Assembly (NCBI GenBank): GCA_036898135.1
Contig: CM072525.1
Span: 50,507,790-50,571,789, forward strand
From: Oncomelania hupensis
Taxonomy: Eukaryota; Mollusca; Gastropoda; Littorinimorpha; Pomatiopsidae
Reading direction: 5' to 3'
Length of the DNA: 64,000 nucleotides
Translations under genes and position numbers: made by a program
Shown: positions 50,288-60,498 of the stretch, piece by piece
Layout of the letters: each line of letters opens with the position of its first letter
Numbering within the stretch: position 1 is the first letter of the stretch
Notes under the pieces: generated by a model
What the model saw: only the letters and a program-made list of their open reading frames with translations
Told to the model about the DNA's origin: nothing
Database searches by the model: none

Positions 50288-50395
50288 TATATTATATAAT
50301 GACATTGTAAAACAATGCCTATACTACTGAGCTCCCAATATATAATATTAATAAATGTAATAAATATTAATTTTCAACTCAAGATCAATCTTCTA

Positions 50396-50450
<55 letters not shown>

Positions 50451-51269
50451 TTCTTCTTCTTCTTCTTCTTCTTCTTCTTCTTCTTCTTTCTCCTCCTCCT
50501 ATTCCTATTCTTCTATAAATTTATAATGAAAACGCAAATTTTTATCTTTCTTTCTGTTTTCCGTTCTTTCTCCTTTTCCATAAAGGATATTTAAGGAGTC
50601 TCAAGATTTCAGTTTAAAATTAAAAAAAGAAAATTCAAAACAGAAAACAGACAATGATACGTCAGAGGAAAAAATCTGCCGACATCTTGTTGTAATTGCC
50701 ACGGAGTCAAAATCATCCTTTTGAAAAGGAAAGCCCTTGGCGTCATTGCCTTGCGGAACGAGTAGCAGACTAAGGGAAATAACTGCTAACAAACAATTGT
50801 AAGAAAAGGTAATAGTCGATTAACGATTTGCTTCCCTTGATCTACTTGGCCAATCCAGACTTTCTTCTAAAATCGATAGACCCCACTTGAAGTTGTTGTT
50901 GTTCTTCTACTACTGCTACTACTACTACTGCTGCTACAACAACTACTACTACTATTAATCCTTGTCCTAGTCGTCGTAGTCATATCACACACACCCACAC
51001 CCACACACAGATCTTCTCATGTCTTTCTCAATCTCTGTATAATTTCAAGAAGACTTTGAATAATATATGGTAGAAACAAATGAACACAACAATGCACAGG
51101 CAAAGGTTTATTAACAAACACATTGGCCCGCAACAGTAGAATATAATTATGCCAATTATCAAACACAGTAAATTGCAATAATAACTTGTTCCAGCTTTAC
51201 TGCACATTTCTATTGTGCATTAATTCAGGAAGTATTTGATATAAATATGTCAACAATATAATTTTAATA

Positions 51270-51276
<7 letters not shown>
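50288..51276. other. Spacer with ATC/TTC compound microsatellite
   Basis: ATC then TTC arrays at 50,397-50,508 and CTA/CTG triplets near 50,910-50,955. Otherwise no recognised feature. Confidence 0.55.
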
Positions 51277-51353
<77 letters not shown>

Positions 51354-51815
51354 GGACAGGATCCTATATACGCGCTTTAACCCAAATAACCAATCAGGTT
51401 CAAAGCGCGGCTATCTAATAATAATAAAAGGACAGGATCCTATATACGCGCTTTAACCCAAATAACCAATCAGGTTCAAAGCGCGGCTATCTGTACCAGC
51501 GTACACGCTAACATGTTTCACAAACATTCGCGCACACAGCAAACACACATCTATCCATAAAAAATGTGGTGTAAAGGCAGGGAGATCCCTATTAGAAGAC
51601 GAAAAGGAAATAGAATTTTTATTTTTAAAATTTTTGGAATGACTGCATCCAATACCATTATTGAAGGGAGGTAGGAAACCGGAGTATCCGGTGAAAACCG
51701 TGTCTCGTTCCTAAGTCACATACGTTCGCCCCTTGCGGGAATCGAACCCGCCTTCGGCGTTGAAAACCGGTAACTAACTCAATGCGCTACGAGGTTATAA
51801 ATTACGGACGACAGT
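51277..51815 (-). mobile_element. SINE-2, essentially complete, with duplicated tail
   Basis: On the minus strand: head with GTAGCGCATTGAGTTAGTTA (box A like), GGCGGGTTCGATTCCCGCAA (box B, 51,733-51,752), centre GTTTTCACCGGATACTCCGG, AT-rich middle, CTCCCTGCCTTTACACCACA, then the 3' hairpin (CGCGCTTTGAA/TTAAAGCGCG) and an ATT tail (51,277-51,351 on the plus strand as AAT). The last roughly 78 bp, including hairpin and a short AAT run, are present twice (51,352-51,418 and 51,425-51,493). This copy is the best reference for the family in the window. Confidence 0.85.
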
Positions 51816-51960
51816 AGTTTTACCAAAGAGCTTATTGGTTTTGCCACATAACAAGTCACTGCACCACGAGGCTATAAATGACGGACGACAGCAGTTTTAC
51901 CACATAACAAATCACTGCACCACGAGGCTATAAACTATGGACGACAGTAGCTTTTCCACT
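51785..51960 (-). repeat. Triplicated SINE-2 head segment
   Basis: The words ccacgaggctataaa and acggacgacagcagttttacc recur at about 51,787, 51,865 and 51,923, starting from the tRNA-like head of the preceding SINE-2. The period is irregular (about 78 then 57 bases). Confidence 0.65.
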
Positions 51961-52158
51961 GCAGCTGGCGTTGTTAAAATGCATTCTGCAGCTCACATAC
52001 AATAGCTTCGTGACATAGACAAAAATACAATTATATCACAATAAATAATTTGTGCGTTCGTTTCTCAAGTTGCATGTTTTGTTGCTCCTTCCCTATTTTT
52101 CTGTCTCTCCTCCCCGTTCTGTCTGTCTGTCTGTTTGTCTGCCTGCCTGCCTGCACCC

Positions 52159-52207
<49 letters not shown>

Positions 52208-52545
52208 GACATTTTGTTCAAGCGAACGAAGCATAACTTCATCATAACAAATTATTTTGAATTTGCTGCAACCATAATTTTTTTTTAAAAAGATTGAATC
52301 AAAACATTTAAATCCCTGTTAATATAATAAAAAAATATTCCCAATGTTTAATTTCATTTTCTTTATCCACATTTTGTCCTGTGACAAGAGTTACACAAAT
52401 TGTTCAGCGGGATGTAAACGAGATCACACAATATAATATGGCTGTATAGGTGTATAATATAATTCAAAACAAACAACAATGCTGCCACGATTGCCTCAGC
52501 TCAAAATACAATGTACACTATAATACATGTAACAGAAAAGCCCAC
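51961..52545. other. Spacer with CT array
   Basis: TGTC/TGCC repeats, a poly-C run and a CT array at about 52,115-52,205. No gene. Confidence 0.55.
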
Positions 52546-52546
52546 A

Positions 52547-52599
<53 letters not shown>

Positions 52600-52620
52600 C
52601 AATAATAACAATAATAATAA

Positions 52621-52685
<65 letters not shown>

Positions 52686-52985
52686 ATGCTGGATGCTTTC
52701 ACGCGCTTTTTCTTTAATCTAACTCAAAGCGCGGTGATCTGAAAAAATCGCTATGACAGGAATCGGAACAGAAATCAATTTTTATTTTTGAAATTTTTAA
52801 TTGACTGCATCCAATATCATTATTGAAGGTAGGGAGGAAACCGAAGTACCCGGAGAAAACCCTCGGTGTTATAAAAAGTCTGGTACCTAAATGACGTAAG
52901 TTCATCCCACGCAGGGGTGGAACTCGCGACCTTAGCCATAAAAAACCAACTCACTATGAACTGAAATACCAGCCCACCCTGCTAA
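52546..52985 (-). mobile_element. SINE-2 with AAT/ACT tail, internally deleted
   Basis: Tail arrays AAT (52,548-52,620) and ACT (52,622-52,684), then the 3' hairpin (acgcgctttttc...caaagcgcggtgatctg), body (gactgcatccaatatcatta), centre (ggaggaaaccgaagtacccg) and a decayed tRNA-like head near 52,915-52,970. Compared with 51,277-51,815 the middle section holding the 40-bp-unit sequence is missing. Confidence 0.8.
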
Positions 52986-53041
52986 ATAAACAACAATACT
53001 ATTAAACATAAAAGGGCTCTGAAAATAAAAGCTGCTGGTTT

Positions 53042-53246
53042 GTTTGTTTGTTTGTTTGTAGATTATAGTCACACGACACTTTCGCATATAGGTGACTACT
53101 GGACCGATTTATACTGACACCAGCGGGCCAGTTGTTGGTAAAGGGGAAAATAATATGATCACACGTTGACCAATCCGGGATTCGAACCAGCGACCTTTCG
53201 GTTACTAGCAAGACGCTCTTACCAACTGAGCTACCCGGCCCCTCAT
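53042..53246 (-). mobile_element. tRNA-derived SINE with 10-bp target duplication
   Basis: Flanked by perfect ctgctggttt duplications (53,032-53,041 and 53,247-53,256). On the minus strand the head GGCCGGGTAGCTCAGTTGGT, AAGAGCGTCTTG and GCTGGTTCGAATCCCGG has tRNA boxes A and B; the end is a CAAA repeat (plus-strand tttg). The acceptor-stem halves do not pair, so it is not a working tRNA gene. The clean duplication suggests a fairly young insertion. Confidence 0.92.
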
Positions 53247-53256
53247 CTGCTGGTTT

Positions 53257-53545
53257 AATTCATATGTAGCATAAATACACCATGGGCTTACTTACAAGGG
53301 CACAATGATTTTATATACTTTGAACCGCTTTTCGTACAACGTAAATCATTAAATGCCACGAGCATAGTAATGTATGCACCTACATATATACACACATATA
53401 TACATATCAAGATTTTATTCTCTATAACATCGCATGAACATATATGCACTTAGAGAATTACATGGATGACACGAAGCAAGCACCATCATGATTGGACAGC
53501 AGCAAATTATGCACACACACATAAAATAATACGTCAATGGCAAAT
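53257..53545. other. Short spacer
   Basis: No recognised feature. Confidence 0.4.
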
Positions 53546-53656
<111 letters not shown>

Positions 53657-53814
53657 AATATAATAATGGAACGCAAAATATGAATAATAATATTAAACAT
53701 GATTACTTATAAATCATGCACACTAAATTTGATTTTAATTATTTCCAGTTTACATTCACAGGTGCATACAACACAGTACAGCATCATCTTTGACAGTCCT
53801 TTTAGCATTAGGCA

Positions 53815-54190
53815 TTAGGGCAGAGTGTCTCGACATCGCTGCTTCCAGATAATCAGCGACCCTAGCATAGCGCTAACTGAACAGTAGCGGGCAACGGCCT
53901 TGGCTCGTCGAACAGGCAGGCCCACCAACTTCAGTCCGCTAACAAACTGTCCGTGGACTAGGCCTAGCGAGCCAACTATCAGAACCACAACTACCAAGAT
54001 CGCTAATCGTCTGGCACAGCGGGAGGTATCTGTTAAATTTGTTATTGTAAGAATCATTTACAAAGTCATCAAAAGGTACAGCTATTTCAATAATGGTAGA
54101 GGTTTTATTAACATGGTCTATGACACACATATCAGGCCTAGTGTGGGGCAGGTTGGCAAAAACTGCACTACTATCGTTCTGGAAGTGAGA
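53815..54190 (-). pseudogene. C-terminal fragment of a LINE with restriction-like endonuclease
   Basis: Two minus frames join across a frameshift near 54,000. Upstream: CVIDHVNKTSTIIEIAVPFD, then NNKFNRYLPLC. Downstream: LVVVLIVGSLGLVHGQFVSG, KLVGLPVRRAKAVARYCSVS and AMLGSLIIWKQRC. A D/K endonuclease-like core followed by VIGSLG and a terminal IW..RC is what I recall from R2/NeSL-type LINE C-termini. The family is from memory of the pattern; the frameshift is seen directly. It differs from LINE-T, which uses an APE-type endonuclease. Confidence 0.55.
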
Positions 54191-54819
54191 TCATATACAC
54201 ACATATATACATACATACATGCCTACATACATACTTACCTACCTACATACATAAACACATACATACACAGAAATAGATTTGATATCTACATACATACCGA
54301 AGACACAGCTACATATCACTTATTGATCGCCTTTTAAATAACACTTCCTTTGTTGAAAGCATGTTGAGACATAGTGACTTTATTTGCATTATTTTATGCC
54401 GTAATTTTCATTGCTGCCAATTATAGGAAATGCCAACATGAAAATATAAAAAATACAAAAATAACGATATTATTTCACTTTAATTTTACATCGCTAAAGT
54501 TATATCTTTAACATCGCTGCAGGCTTGGAATGCTCATTAGGCCAGTTAGCTAACCGAGAGCCAGAGATCTATCTACCACAAGCTGTGTGTAGCTGTATGT
54601 CCTCGGCAACCTCTGACCCTAAGATTGAGGTCAGTCTCTTTCGGGCCGACTGCCTTTATAACCTTAGTGACAGCCCGAAAGCGGCAAAAGGAAGACTATA
54701 TTTAGGCCTAATTTTGCACAGGCAGTTTCATTGCTACTCTTCTACACTTTATGATAGCTCAGGTACAACACGCTCAAAACTTTCCCAAACCACAGTGTTG
54801 TCACCCGTACAAAAAAAAG

Positions 54820-54851
<32 letters not shown>

Positions 54852-56313
54852 CAAAAAAAAAATAAAAAACATATAAAAACAAAACAAACCAAAATAATAA
54901 AAAAAAAAAAAAAAAAAAAAATAAAAACATAAAATTACCAATCAAAAGACTAGATTATTAAGTCTCAAGAGAACAAAACTAATAGCTACACAACAATACA
55001 AATAGAATGACACCAGTCGTATGTAGGGAATTTCTCGTTTTATATATTCAACACAACTTTTACATGTACTTCATTAAACAGGTAAATTAATAATTTTAAG
55101 AGTTTGATGTGCTGGGAAAGTTTGTCAGCAGGTCTTCTTCATCCTATGCTACGCAAGTCTACGATTTGAATCTTCGTAGTTTAATAAATGATCTAGTGGT
55201 TGTCTAGGTTTTCTCGAGAGTAGAACTCAGTTTGCATTTGTGGGTGACTTAGCTCCGGCGCTAGGGTGCGTGATGGAGTCCTTCTGAGAAGTCTTGCCTC
55301 TCAGGTTGAGCGGGTGAGTCGTGTAGCTGCGAGGTTCGGACGTGGAGAGGTAGAATCTTGGTTGTTCTCCTTCTGTACCACGGGAGCAAGCGTCATGCGT
55401 TTGTCTCCACAAACCGTCCCAGAGCTGACCTGTAAAAGTCGGAGCTCTGGCAACAATATTCTCGTCAGATATAAGTGTGCGGTCTCCTCTGCAATGTGTC
55501 TATAGCATCAGACACATGCAAGATTCCCATATGCACAATTCGATCCAAATCTTAAGGCTAAGATACATCCATCCACATGCACAATGTGTCAGAAACAATA
55601 ATCTGTTTCTGTAACTATATATCATGAACATATTATTAATACATGACAATCAATATAATATAAACATATCAAAACTACTGGTGTTCTTACTTCTAGACTC
55701 TGGGATCCGTGAAACCGTCTTTTAGTCTCTAGCACTCTCTCGATGAGGTGGAGATAGGCGGACACTGCAGTTTGTTCCTTGGTTTGACCCTCGCGGCTTC
55801 GTAGTTCGTATTAGACTGACTAGCTAAGGTTGGGCCACTAAGGACATGCAGGGGTTCTGACCAATCGTTTAACTCTCGTTTTAGTTAATCTCGCATATAC
55901 GGGATTATTCGTTTTTATTTGAATATTTCCCCCACCTGTCCTAATAATGGGACACATGCGATTATGTCTTACTTGGAACATCAGTGACCGGGTGTAGGAT
56001 AGATTCACTAGCGATAAGCGGTGCCTGGCTAGTTACCGGGGATGACGTCTTGGTCACTTTGGCTAAAGTAAGCTAATTAACGGGGACAACGTTCTGGTCA
56101 GTTTGGCTAGTAAGCTCATTACAGTCATGGATCGCTAAGTCTGTTCGATTTTATCTGGAGAGGCTGGCGGCGTGACTGTCTGGAGGAAGTTAATTTAACA
56201 TGTGTGGGCTTCTTTTTAGATAACCCGTGAATTTACGTCAAGTTTTATTCGATGGTATCTATTTCGCGCTAAGCTAATTTACTACATTTTGTGTCAATAT
56301 TTCTGTTGTTACA
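54191..56313. other. Spacer without recognisable gene
   Basis: Contains a CATA-rich stretch (54,195-54,270), long A runs (54,812-54,920) and, at about 56,030-56,110, two diverged units around gctagttaccggggatgacg and gctaattaacggggacaacg. The region 54,520-56,310 has higher GC and may be an old transposon, but I recognise no domain. Confidence 0.45.
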
Positions 56314-56738
56314 TCACCTCAACAGGCAATAAAGCATGCTCTCATGCTTCATAGCACTGCTTCCTATACTCTTCAAGCTCTATAGTGACGGAAAAAGCGC
56401 AATTTCACTGTAAATATATACAGAATGTTTCTCGACAACATTCCGCTCTTTCCGTCTCAAAAACCCATTTGTCTTCTTGGATTCTTAAATTGTCTGAAAC
56501 CAAGTAGTACTAAGGACATTATCCGACATCAACAAACGGTTGGAAAACATTCTCAAACGGTTCGTAAAAGACAGTTGACCTAGGAACAAATACAATTTGA
56601 CCTAATTCGTCCCCTAGAGGAGACGAAACTTACATTTTCTAGTTTCATGAGTTGATTGGTCAATGCTCATAGGGCTTGAAGAGTATAGAAAGCAGTGCAC
56701 TGAAGCATGAGAGCATGCTTTATGGCCTGTTGAGGTGA
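56314..56738. mobile_element. Foldback / MITE-like element with about 70-bp inverted repeats
   Basis: The left arm (tcacctcaacaggcaataaa, gcatgctctcatgcttca, gcttcctatactcttcaagc; 56,314-56,380) is repeated in reverse complement at 56,672-56,738 with few mismatches. The interior has the near-palindrome ttcgtcccctagaggagacg (about 56,609-56,630) and gctctttccgtctcaaaaa, words shared with the tandem units at 10,541-11,395. No coding capacity. Target duplication not clear. Confidence 0.88.
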
Positions 56739-56839
56739 CTACTACAGCATGCTTCTAGTAGCCTTCGACCAATGTGTATCGGGTGGTGTTGTAATAAACC
56801 GGTTGTTACCCAACCCTGGATGAGCATGTCGAAAGAAAG

Positions 56840-57075
56840 AGCTGTAACTCATTATTGGCAAAGCAGAGTTAAAGTTCCTTTTCGAATACCCCAAAACTAT
56901 TTTCATTGAGAGGCTGTCTCATAACCAGACTCTTTGGCTTGAAAAGTACTAAATATGTAGAAAAAGCAACTAGATCTTTAACTCTTAATTGGTAACAGTT
57001 ATAATTCATTGTCTATTTCTAAAACAAATTTAATTCAGGGGCCGTCTCATAATCACTCTTTTGCTTGAATGGTAG
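56840..57075 (-). pseudogene. Two diverged copies of the Death-domain gene's 3' end
   Basis: The block around the stop codon of the gene at 57,468 occurs twice more. At about 56,900-56,945 the minus strand still reads QAKESGYETASQ then TGA, against QAKESGYQTAPE then TGA in the gene. At 57,035-57,075 the same stretch has an early TGA after QAKE. Flanking words (attggtaaca, aagt(a/t)cctttt) recur too, giving a unit of about 110-140 bp. Confidence 0.75.
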
Positions 57076-57089
57076 GCTTACTGGCTTGT

Positions 57090-57200
57090 GTGGCGCAGTC
57101 GTGTAATGGTCTGGGCACAGGTTAGCCATGTTTCATGCTAAGCAACGTGGAAAGGGGTTAGTACTTAGATGGATGACCGGCCATGCTTGGAAGAAAACCA
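57090..57200 (+). repeat. 5S rRNA-like sequence, probably a 5S-derived SINE or pseudogene
   Basis: ctaagcaacgtgg, ggttagtacttagatggatg and accgg...cttgga (57,137-57,192) follow the order of the 5S internal promoter (AAGCAACG, GGTTAGTACTTGGATGGGTGACC). The upstream half does not match 5S rRNA, so it is not a complete gene. It lies between two copies of the duplicated 3'-end unit. Confidence 0.65.
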
Positions 57201-57467
57201 CCAAACGACAAAATGTCAATAATACTTAGATCTGTTTAGAACCGGGGAAGGTGCAGCGAGAGAAATGAGATAGGCACGCCATCATTAAGCCGGTCTAGAG
57301 AAAAGAGATGTCCTAAGCGCTTCCGTCCCCAACTACAGAAAGGTTGCGGGGGACACTTTTTTATCTTTTTGCTGGCTGAACAAGGAAAGCTAACTCTTCA
57401 TTGGTAACACTGCAATAAGTCAAAGTACCTTTTCTACTGCCCAACCCCCACCCACCCATCCAAGAAA
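57201..57467. other. Sequence following the 5S-like segment
   Basis: Possibly the body of the same element (ending near 57,385), then the start of the third 3'-end unit. No coding frame supported. Confidence 0.4.
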
Positions 57468-57819
57468 TCATTCAGGGGCCGTCTGATAACCAGATTCCTT
57501 TGCTTGAATGGTTTGAATTGCATCAACCAAGTCATGTCGATCGTTGTTCTGAAGCACACGCTCCAACTCTGCAGTGGTTGCGTTGCTGCCCTTCATCTGA
57601 AGCCACTTGGTGAAGCAGAAGTACATTTGGTCAGGATGAGATTGAGGGTAAGAGTTCTTGGCCTCTGTGATGATCCGGTCCGGGACCAAATGATGCAGGA
57701 CAGTCCAGCATTCGCTGCCTAACTCTCTGCACAGCATCTGCACTATGGGCTTCTTGACGTCTGTCAACAGAAAGCCAAGATATATGGGTGGGTTTTCTCC
57801 TGCGTCTCCTATCTCCTCA
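57468..57819 (-). CDS. Death-domain gene, terminal exon
   Basis: The minus frame holds LGFLLTDVKKPIVQMLCREL, GSECWTVLHHLVPDRI, then QMYFCFTKWLQMKG, ATTAELERVLQNNDRHDLVD and ends ESGYQTAPE with TGA at 57,470-57,468. The pattern L..ELG..W..L, then a W before an ATTAEL...L....R.DLV helix, fits a Death-fold domain, a helical module that pairs with other Death domains in apoptotic and immune signalling. The frame is open to 57,851, but linking to the preceding exon in phase needs an acceptor at 57,820 (GGCAG|TGAGG) or 57,824 (GGAG|GCAG). I do not recognise the specific family. Confidence 0.65.
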
Positions 57820-57977
57820 CTGCCTCCAATAATGGTTTGGATGCAGTTCATCTAAAATTTCAAAACTTTTATTCGATTTCCATTTGGTCTTATAACACCG
57901 ATTTGCCCATTGCCCTACACCTTTGTGTGATGAATGTGTTTTTGTTGTGTATATGTGGAAGAGGGCTAAATACTTAC

Positions 57978-58062
57978 ACCGGAATGTAGGATCAGGCATG
58001 AAGTCAACACCAGAGCCATTGGTCAGGGCAGGTGGAAAGGCGACACTATCCCATGAAGGCCC
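57978..58062 (-). CDS. Death-domain gene, internal exon c
   Basis: Begins after acceptor ggtgtcag and reads PSWDSVAFPPALTNGSGVDF then MPDPTFR. Only this frame lacks stops. The donor is GTAAGTA (phase 1, exon end 57,978) or, two bases earlier, GTGTAAG (phase 2). The start phase matches exon b exactly (GAA G|GG CCT). No domain assigned; probably a linker before the Death domain. Confidence 0.65.
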
Positions 58063-58164
58063 TGACACCAACAGAGATAAGTGAATCACATGGCATTACA
58101 TACAACAGAATCATCAGCCACGGCAGCAACGAAATACAGAAAACAGTTATTAACTACTGCAACT

Positions 58165-58218
58165 ACTTCTTATTCTTGTTGTTCTTGTTCTTTTTGTTCT
58201 TGTTCTTCTTCTTGTTCT

Positions 58219-58249
<31 letters not shown>

Positions 58250-58320
58250 TTTCTTGTTCTTCTTTTTCTTCTTATTGTCCTTTTTCTTCTTCTTGTTCTT
58301 GTTGTTGTTGTTCTTCTTCT
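58165..58320. repeat. TTC/TTG-rich simple sequence in intron
   Basis: Irregular TTC and TTG units. On the gene's strand it is a Lys/Asn-like purine tract starting only a few bases after the donor of exon b. Apparent Ser/Cys/Phe frames are artefacts. Confidence 0.9.
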
Positions 58321-58327
58321 TACCCAC

Positions 58328-58460
58328 CTTCAAAATCATGGCTGTAATTCTCTCTTGCATCAAGAATTCTGATCATCTCCGGACTGATGTCTTGAGTGGT
58401 TTTTACTTGTACGGTGGACACTGTCCTGCCGTCAGACGCACGCTCTATACTGCGCTGGTA
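58328..58460 (-). CDS. Death-domain gene, internal exon b
   Basis: Not visible as an ATG-initiated frame but supported by splice sites and phase: acceptor gtgggtttcag, frame YQRSIERASDGRTVS, QVKTTQDISPEMIRIL, ARENYSHDFEG, donor GTGGGTAAG. Length 133 bp gives phase 0 in and phase 1 out, which fits exon a upstream and exon c downstream. No known domain. Confidence 0.65.
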
Positions 58461-58649
58461 CTGAAACCCACAACCCATGTCTGCTTAATCAGTTATATAC
58501 ACATGCAGAGAAAACAAGATCCATTCAAATGTATTTCTATACACACGCAAGTAGCTGAGAAAAAAAAGCATTTTTAAACCTGGAAATTTTCGGGGGTTTC
58601 TTCTGCGTTGGTTTATCTACTAAATTATAAAATGGTACTCCCTAATAAA

Positions 58650-58870
58650 TCTAGTATATGCACGCACACATTCAATCGCAGGATCTTAAACGGGCGAGTA
58701 CGAGATTCGCAAATACACCCAGCAATTACTAGGTCTTTTCTTCCCCATTCCAGGTCGCCGAGGATTGAGCTCAATAGTTTGGGCGTCAGAGGATGGACTC
58801 AAAGACTGAAGTGGGCGTCTTGGGCGGCTTGCGCAAGAGCTTGGAAAAGCGCTATATACGAACGCATAAA
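58650..58870 (+). repeat. SINE-1, diverged, sense orientation
   Basis: aatctagtatatgcacgcac, attcaatcgcaggatcttaa, then cttgggcggcttgcgcaaga and gcttggaaaagcgctatata. An older copy than the neighbouring one, and tail-to-tail with it. Confidence 0.7.
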
Positions 58871-58916
58871 GAAATTGACACCAATTCGCTCATGCTACTT
58901 TATTTAATTATTTAAT

Positions 58917-59338
58917 CGTTCTTATATAGCGCTTTTCCAGCTCAAGAGCTGCTCAAGGCGCTGGCCAATACAGGATCTAACTCAAGCCGCCCGAGGCGCC
59001 AACTTGCAGCCTTTGGACGCATCGTAATAACGCTCCAGACAACTGAGCACCATATTGCGCAGCCAGGGATGGGGGTGAAGGACCTAGGTGCATGCTGGGT
59101 GTGTTCTTGTCACCGACACTCACCCGTCTAGGACATGAGCGTCAGGATCTTTAAAGTCCGTTAATGATGGAATGTATGCGACACAGACTAGACCTCGGTT
59201 TATATTCTCATCCGAAGGAGTAGGAAACAGGAGTAAAGTGTATTTCCCAAGAGCACAACACAATGCCCCGGCCTGGGCTCGAACCCTGGACCTTCAGATC
59301 CGCAAGCCAAAGCTCTACCATTAGGCCACCGTGCATCC
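58917..59338 (-). mobile_element. SINE-1, complete copy
   Basis: On the minus strand: tRNA-like head GGTGGCCTAATGGTAGAGCT (box A, about 59,312-59,331) and GTCCAGGGTTCGAGCCCAGG (box B, about 59,272-59,291), body with GCTCATGTCCTAGACGGGTG and GCATGCACCTAGG-type words, and the end GAGCAGCTCTTGAGCTGGAA then AAGCGCTATATAAGAACG. This is the reference for the family in the window. It lies in the intron between exons a and b of the Death-domain gene, 27 bases from the exon a donor. Confidence 0.9.
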
Positions 59339-59365
59339 CGTATTTAGTATCCATCCAGGACTTAC

Positions 59366-60324
59366 ACTATATGTTTTGTACGATTTCTCAGATTGGCTGC
59401 AAGCTTCTCGCTGCCCTCCCGATGAAAGAGACGCCGTTCGGTTTCTGGGACCATAATTGGGAAGGCGTGTAAAGTTGAAAGAATCCAATTCCTGACCAGG
59501 TGTTTGAATTAACGGCATTGCAGTCCGAGTGGCCGTCTTTGCTTCCGTGTGAACACCGTTTGCTGAAGCAGGCCTATTTGTGGGATAAGAAGTGGAAAGA
59601 CATTGTGAGTCGGAGGACAGATGTTGCGCTTGCCCGCTCAAGCTGTTTCCGTCTACCATCGATCTGGAAATGGACATGGCACCGCCATTTTCATCAAACT
59701 GGAAGCCTGACCTAGTTAGGATGATTTCGGGCGTGCTTTTGCGGCTCAGAACTTGGCGACCTTGGTCTGTAAATGACGTTTGACCTGACGCAGGCCCCGT
59801 GGCATTCAGACGCAAGCCGCGGTTGTTCCGATGGCGAAGGTTTCTGGAAACGGGCGTTGCTGCAGAATCGGAAAGGTACTGGCTTGAAACGTCGTCTGAC
59901 TTTCTCCAGCGAGGGTCGTCATCATGGCTTTCTTGTAGACTGCCATCCACCATATCCATGCCTGTGTCCCTTTCAACACTTTGACAGGAAATGGAGCGAT
60001 TCACTGACGTTTGGAGAAAAGATGTGTCTGACTGACTGTGGCTGATTCCTCTCTCCAAAATCGGCGACGATGTGGCAAAGTTGGGCGTAGATTGCGATTT
60101 GCACAAATGGCAGACGTATTGTTGGAGAGATTCCTTCGTTTCTTCTCCATCGCCCTGACCAGCATGCACTCCGCCCTTTCCTGGCAAGGGAGGGAACTGT
60201 GAGTCGAGCCGCTCTGTGCAAACAGATATTCCACAGTGCTGCGAAGGTACGGTTGGGGTGAACAGCATTGGCTCTTCCCTAAAACCAACTCGCGAAGGTC
60301 CCCCTTGGTCCAAGTCGGGCCATT
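59366..60324 (-). CDS. Death-domain gene, large exon a
   Basis: 959 bp open frame bounded by acceptor atttttgcag and donor AGT|GTAAGT, phase 1 in and phase 0 out. It encodes about 319 residues, rich in Ser, Thr, Gln and Asn, with little hydrophobic core, hence probably disordered. A short CHLCKSQ pair of cysteines lies near 60,100, too little for a zinc finger call. No signal peptide or membrane segment is visible in this part. Phosphorylation-type Ser clusters (SRKSTPEI, RTASLSSGG) are visible. Preceding exons are not in the window or lie beyond the LINE. Confidence 0.65.
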
Positions 60325-60498
60325 CTGCAAAAATAAAACATTGAACACAAAAATTGTAAAATAAAATATTTTATCAATGCAGTCAAGCAAAAGAAACAAT
60401 TACGAGTAGTTTTTTTTTTTTCAATCATCGTACTCTTCATACATTATAGCTTAAGAAACATCAGACAAAGCAATAAACCGCAGGTAATCTGTATAAAA
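60325..60498. other. Intron sequence between exon a and LINE
   Basis: AT-rich, with a poly-T run (60,411-60,421). No feature recognised. Confidence 0.5.

Noticed and set aside
53160..53240. Functional tRNA gene on the minus strand
   Set aside because: D- and T-arm words are good, but the acceptor halves do not pair, and the element has a CAAA tail and target duplications, so it is a SINE.
57817..58089. 90-codon minus frame as a single exon
   Set aside because: It reads through a donor (GTAAGTA) into intron sequence; only 57,978-58,062 fits the splice phases.
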